Of a stretch of DNA of 64,000 nucleotides, positions 51,901-57,900 are shown piece by piece (positions within the stretch are counted from its first letter, which is position 1; the number at the start of each line of letters is the position of its first letter). Made by a program: the position numbers and the translations under genes. The stretch is from the NCBI GenBank assembly GCA_963573305.1, contig OY754336.1, positions 1,860,001-1,924,000 on the forward strand, given 5' to 3'. Source of the DNA: Pyrrhosoma nymphula (Eukaryota; Arthropoda; Insecta; Odonata; Coenagrionidae). The notes under the pieces were generated by a model. It did no database searches. It saw only the letters and a program-made list of their open reading frames with translations, and had not been told where the DNA came from.

Positions 51901-54900
51901 GGTCTGCCGCACGGCCATCCTCATTCACATCACCACACTCACCACCATTCACACCACCACCTGTCAGTGTCCGGCGGAGGAGGAAGTGACGGAAGCCCCC
52001 CTCCCCATCACGTGCAGCCCTCCTCGTCCCCCTTACCAATGAGAATCAAGAGTGAGCCAATCTCGCCACCAAGGGACGTGGGGGGCCTTGTCAGCACTCC
52101 ATCGTCCAGTGGAATGGGTGGAGGGTTAGGTCATCTCCCTCGTCCCAGTTCCACTGGACACCTAACCCCCACACCTGGTAAGTCCATTTGAAAGTACACC
52201 CTCTGCCTTCGTTTATTTCCTTGTGGATGTTTATGACCGAAAATGGGTGTCAACTTTCCTACTATGAAATTAGTTTCCACATCTCATCACTCACTGGAAG
52301 TATTCCTTTGATACGCCTATGGGTTTAATTACCCATTTTATGATATCTTCTGGATAGTAGGTTATTTTCCTTACAAGGAGACATCGCGTGAATGATGTTA
52401 GGGATCTAAATGACGCAATTATTTTCTGAAACTAGAGAGAGAATGCGGAAAAGTGTCACGGCTTTCTTCCATTTCGACCCGAGTTCGAGAGGAAAACGCA
52501 ACTAAAGAATTTCCCTCCATATAAATCCTTTGAAATGCGAGTGTTAGTCAACAGAAGCCGTGGCCGAGCGGTTAGAGGTGTTGGACCAACAATATCCGCA
52601 CTGTGGTGTGGGTTCGAATCCCAGTATGGTCAATTTTTTTTCTTTCGAATATTTTACGGAGTCACTGTACATTACCCATTCCCATACATTTATGGCAGCA
52701 ACAACAATATTTTTTAATTTTCTACCTATTTTCTGGATTTTCAATTATTTTCCCCCTTGGGAGACTTTCGAAGCTAATTTCGGGATTCTTGTTTGGCCAA
52801 AAAGAGGTTTCACATGCCGAGAGGCAAATTTTTCCACTTTCTTCATTCCGACAAAATTTCCACCCCTTCCTCTTGTCCCTTTCATCACATGTCTTCTTCC
52901 ACACACTAATGAAATCTGCCGCAAACAAACCCCAACCCTTCCTCCACCGCTGAACCTCGCTAATCCCTCAATGGGACACTAGAGAGAGTAACTACCCAAC
53001 CGGGTAAGAACCGGAGGGAATGCTAGACAAAGAGGTCTTTGAGAACGCCTTGAACAAACCATTTAAATGTGGTGTCGTTGGTCTTGACAACCCCTAAAGA
53101 GAGAGAGGGAAACTAGTTTGGGTTAATAAGATCATAAAGATGTGTAGGGGCTGAGGGAGCAGATATGAAGAGCGGCTCAAGTGTATAAGGACGCATTTCC
53201 AGGAGTTTCACGTGTTCCTGTGTTTCTCCCACAGTAAAAGAATTAAGGCTCGCTTTAAAATCCAAGAAAATATGAGAAAATATAAATAAATGGTCTGGAG
53301 GTCTCCGAGAAGATGCAAATGTTCTGGCGACAGAAAACAAATTGGCTTGGTGCAGAAATATTCTTTGCTTTATATGTTTTTACGATGAATATCATCCGAA
53401 AGTAAGCAATTCCATGCCATGAATAAAAAGTTGAATTCTTCAATTGAAATAAACTTGAGGTGGGAAAAGAAATATGTAGTGTTATCATTGCGTGATATTT
53501 TTTGAGCTGGAATCTTATATCTTCCTTTCCCCCACGATACAGGCTTCCCTTCAATGTAATACCTATGTTGCTCCGCAAATGGTCGTAGCAAATATTTTTT
53601 ACATTACCTCGGAAACAGTTACCATCTCTTTTCTACTTATTTCATGTTCACCATTGAACGAAAAATTGAGTCACAAAAGTCATTATTCGAACGCAGTTCC
53701 TTGAAAATTTGAAGTGCATGCATCTCTGTATATTAAAAAGTAATAATCCGTTCATTGTTTACCGCCTTGAGAAAGAGCCACGACCATTCGAAGCCCATCC
53801 CATTCACGGAAATGTCCTTGTATTTTCAAAATCTACACATTTTAGGCCTCTCGGCATGTGAAACCTCTTTTCGGCCAAATAAGAATCCCGAAATTAGCTT
53901 CGAATGTCTCCCAAGGGGGCTGATTGAAAATCCAGAAAATAGGTAGAAAATTAAAAAATATTGTCGTTGCTGCCGTAAATGTATGGGAATGGGTAATGTA
54001 CAGTGAAGGATTTATATGGAGGGAAATTCTTTTTTGTTGCGTTTTTCTCTCGAACTCGGGTCCAAATGGAAGAAAGCCGTGACACTTTTCCCACATTCTT
54101 TCTCTAGTTTCAGAAAATAATTGCATCATTTGGATCCCTAACATCATTCACGCGATGTCTCCTTGTTAGTTATGTTTTTATGTTATCCGGGGATTTCTCA
54201 ACAGGGACATATATTTCCTTTTTTTGTGAACTCTCTCTCACCTTCTATTTCTTTTTCTATGAAAAGAATTAACCTGAGAAAAATGGTGGCTTGAATATGA
54301 CAATCATACTGAAAGATAATACATTTTGTGTTATTCCCAAATTTGTAAAGGCAAATATTAAATTTTTCAATATCTTTTTACAAAACAATAGTAACCTGTT
54401 TGCTGTTATCATAAATATTTTATGATTCCATTTCTCCTAATTGATTGCATTAAAATTTAATTTCTTGGAAAAACTTTGATTATTGTCATAAGATTTTGAA
54501 CTTAAAATGAGCCAGTCAGTTGATTTCTGTGTGCCTTTGGTGTTTCAATGCAGTCACTGTGTCACTGTATGGCCAACTGCTGACACGCAGACCCCAACTC
54601 TGCCACACAAGGAAAAATATGAATCCATCTGTAGCATTGCTACTGGTGACTATTTTTCTCTTTGGTTCACACACAACTTTGTTGAGTCTCATGATATGAA
54701 TAACTGTTCTTATATTGGCCTATAAATAAAGTTTTTTAATACATGAAGTAAAACAAATGACCATGAAAACAGTCTGTCATTTTGTTAAGGAACAAAGACA
54801 AATATTATTCAAAGCAATTATAAATTATGTTAAATTCAAGAAACATTTTACATAAAGCAGTAAGACTAGGGAACGTGAGCTCTACGGCCTCTTAAAGTTA

Positions 54901-57900
54901 CAAGGTATAAAATTCTCCAGTGGCCGTAATAAATTGGCACACTCTCTAAAGTCCAAAAATTGCTTTTATATGAAAGCTGATAAAGGCAATCTATGTGTTA
55001 TCATGGGCAAAGAGGATTATTTCAGTAAAGTAACCACCTTGTTATCATCCGGGCCATATATTGAAATAAAAAAGAATCCTCTCAACAAAATGGTCACCCA
55101 AGTCAAAAACGTTCTTAATGATTGCCCTACCCTCATAGATAAGATGACCAAATTCAAACTTTCAGTGTCCAATCCTGTGTTACCTAGATTATATTGCCTC
55201 CCTAAAATTCATAAAAATGGTTGCCCCATGAGACCCATTGTTTCCCGGAATCAACTCTCCCACTTACTTCCTGTCAAAATGGCTGGTTAAACAATTCTCT
55301 GAGTTAAATTTTCAAAGCCCACACTCACTTAAGAATACCTTGGACTTCGTGGACAAAACAAAAGGCCATACATTTACTTAGGGAGAAGTAATGGTTTCTT
55401 TTGATGTTTCAAATTTATTCCCAAGTGTGCCAGTAGATATAGCCATTGATTCACTCAAAAGTTGGTTGATTTCTATAAATGTTGAAGATAATTTGATAGA
55501 CGAATACATTAGGCTTACTAACTTAGTCATGAACCAGAATTTCTTCGTCAACCAAGGTAAATTCTATAAACAAGAATTTGGCACTGCTATGGGTAACTCC
55601 CTATCCCCATCTTTGGCCAATGTTTTTATGGCTCATTTTGAAAATACTCTCAAGAGCAAATTTAATTACTTCTCAACTGTTAATTTAAGATACGTTGATG
55701 ACATATTGGCCATTTTCGACAATCACAAATATGGCATAGAACAGTTTGTTTGTGATTTAAACAATTTATTTCCTTCCATTAAGTTCACACACGAGATAGA
55801 AGATAACAACCAACTCCCTTTTCTAGATTTGCTTCTGACCAGAAATGGTAACAAACTCTCTTATGACGTGTACCGCAAGCCTACAGACACCAATAATTAC
55901 ATTCACCGTGATTCCTTTGTACATAACAGCAATAAACTCGCTTCTTTTCATGCTCTGGTCCACAGGCTTGTTAATATTCCACTTGAAAAAAGTAATTATT
56001 CAAAACAATTAAATAATATCAAACACATTGCTAAACTAAAGGGCTTTAAGGAGTCTATGATTGACAATATAGTTAAGAAACACAAATTTAAAAGACTCTT
56101 AAAGAATTCAACCACACTCACGAATGACGAGTCCGTCTGCTTCATTAAACTTCCTTACCACCCACAAATAACTAAAGGCCTTGAAAAGATATTTAAAACA
56201 GTAAACACAAAGATTTCATTTAGTAGTAACAACAAACTAAAACACTTATTGGGGAACACGAAAGACAAGATCGACACATCCAATAAGTCCGGCATATATC
56301 AAATATCTTGTTCCTCATGTGATGTTTCCTATGTGGGGGAAACGTGCAGAAATATAAAAACTAGATTCAAGGAACACATGGCCCATTTCAAATATGACAT
56401 ACCCGAAAAATCCAGTATCGCACAACACTTACTCAACGCGGGACACGAAACCTCAGAAAACAACCTTCAACTCATCAAACAAACACCTAATCATTTGCTT
56501 GACGCTTATGAAAGTCTATACATACACAAATTCAGGAGAAACATTGTGAATAGCGATAAAGGACCTATTTCTTACTCCTCACTTTTCTCTATTTTACAGT
56601 AGATCAGTAGATGCTCTTTCTTTTTGAAATTATAATATATTTCAAAATATTTTAACGTTGACTGCTCTCTCGCCCCCCCCCCCCCCCCCCCACTTTCATC
56701 AACGGTCATGGACTTCACTTTCCCCCCCTCTACCTCCCCTACTTATTCAGGGTGTCCGGCGACCTGGAAAACCTTGAAAACCGGGAAAACTCAGGGATAT
56801 ATTTTGTTCTGGAAAACTCAGGGAATACTCAGGGAATTTTTCCGAAAAACCCTGGAAAATGCATGGCAGCCAATTTCCATTAAGGCAGAGAAAGAGGTTT
56901 AACCTGCGCCTTTGCTTGCATTATACTCGGCTCAGCGTAGCCTTGCGCTCCCTGTTCATTTAATACTCTTTTCATAGCTGTGCGCCCGCTCGCAGCTTGT
57001 GCTTCGTCATCCCACACCACTCTCCCTATGCGCAGTCTAGGGGGCCGATTGCATAACAAGGCAAATTCCACACGGAATGATTCCCATGTAAAATGGCCGC
57101 TACGAATGGAATCGGAATTGATGCCGAAATCTGTCACCGGAAACAGAATTTCACGCGGAAATCAAGATTCTGTTCGAAGAGCCGTACGAATGGAATTCTT
57201 GGTGTGGCCAAATTTACGAGAAATCTAAACGTCTGAGCATGCGCAGTGGCATTTCCTGCATTATACGAAAACCATTCGGCCGGCAACCTAAATGGATAAT
57301 TGGGTATTGTTATATATGTAATTGATAATCCTTTCCAAATAATCTCCACCCTCCTCGTTTTTATGTTTGCAGAAATGTTTTTGAAGGAGCGGAAATACAT
57401 TTTGCGGTCACTGCGTATGGAAATCACGGCCCTCGGGTTCGTAGTCGACAGGGCCACTGTACAGGGGCAATCCAACCTAATTTAAATTCGTGTATTGTCC
57501 AAAAAATACAATTTTGTTTTACATAATTAAATGCTTTTGGGCGTTAGATCCGTACCTATCACAAAGCAATTAATTCACAGTTTCCGAAATGTTCATGTAA
57601 AGTACAGTGAAGCCTTTTGGGAGAAGAGGAAAGGTACTAAGGCCTCAAGAGAAAAAGAATAAGAAAGAGGTACATACTGCAAAAGTTTCAAGAGCTGCAA
57701 ACCAAAATAACGTAATTTCTTGAAAAGCCGAGAAATTTGTTTCTGAAATTGAATCGGAAATGTACTCATTGAAAAATGTCACACCAGTTTCTTTTATTTA
57801 CATGTTCTTTATCAAACTAGTCTGAATCTACTTTATTGTGTTCAAATTGCACCTGAAGCAGAATTTTGTTGTCAGTTAACCGTTTTTGTTTATTTGTTGG

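Noticed and set aside
52556..52631. Functional leucine or serine tRNA gene
   Set aside because: A- and B-boxes are good, but acceptor and anticodon stems do not pair and the sequence lies in a short insertion within a repeat.
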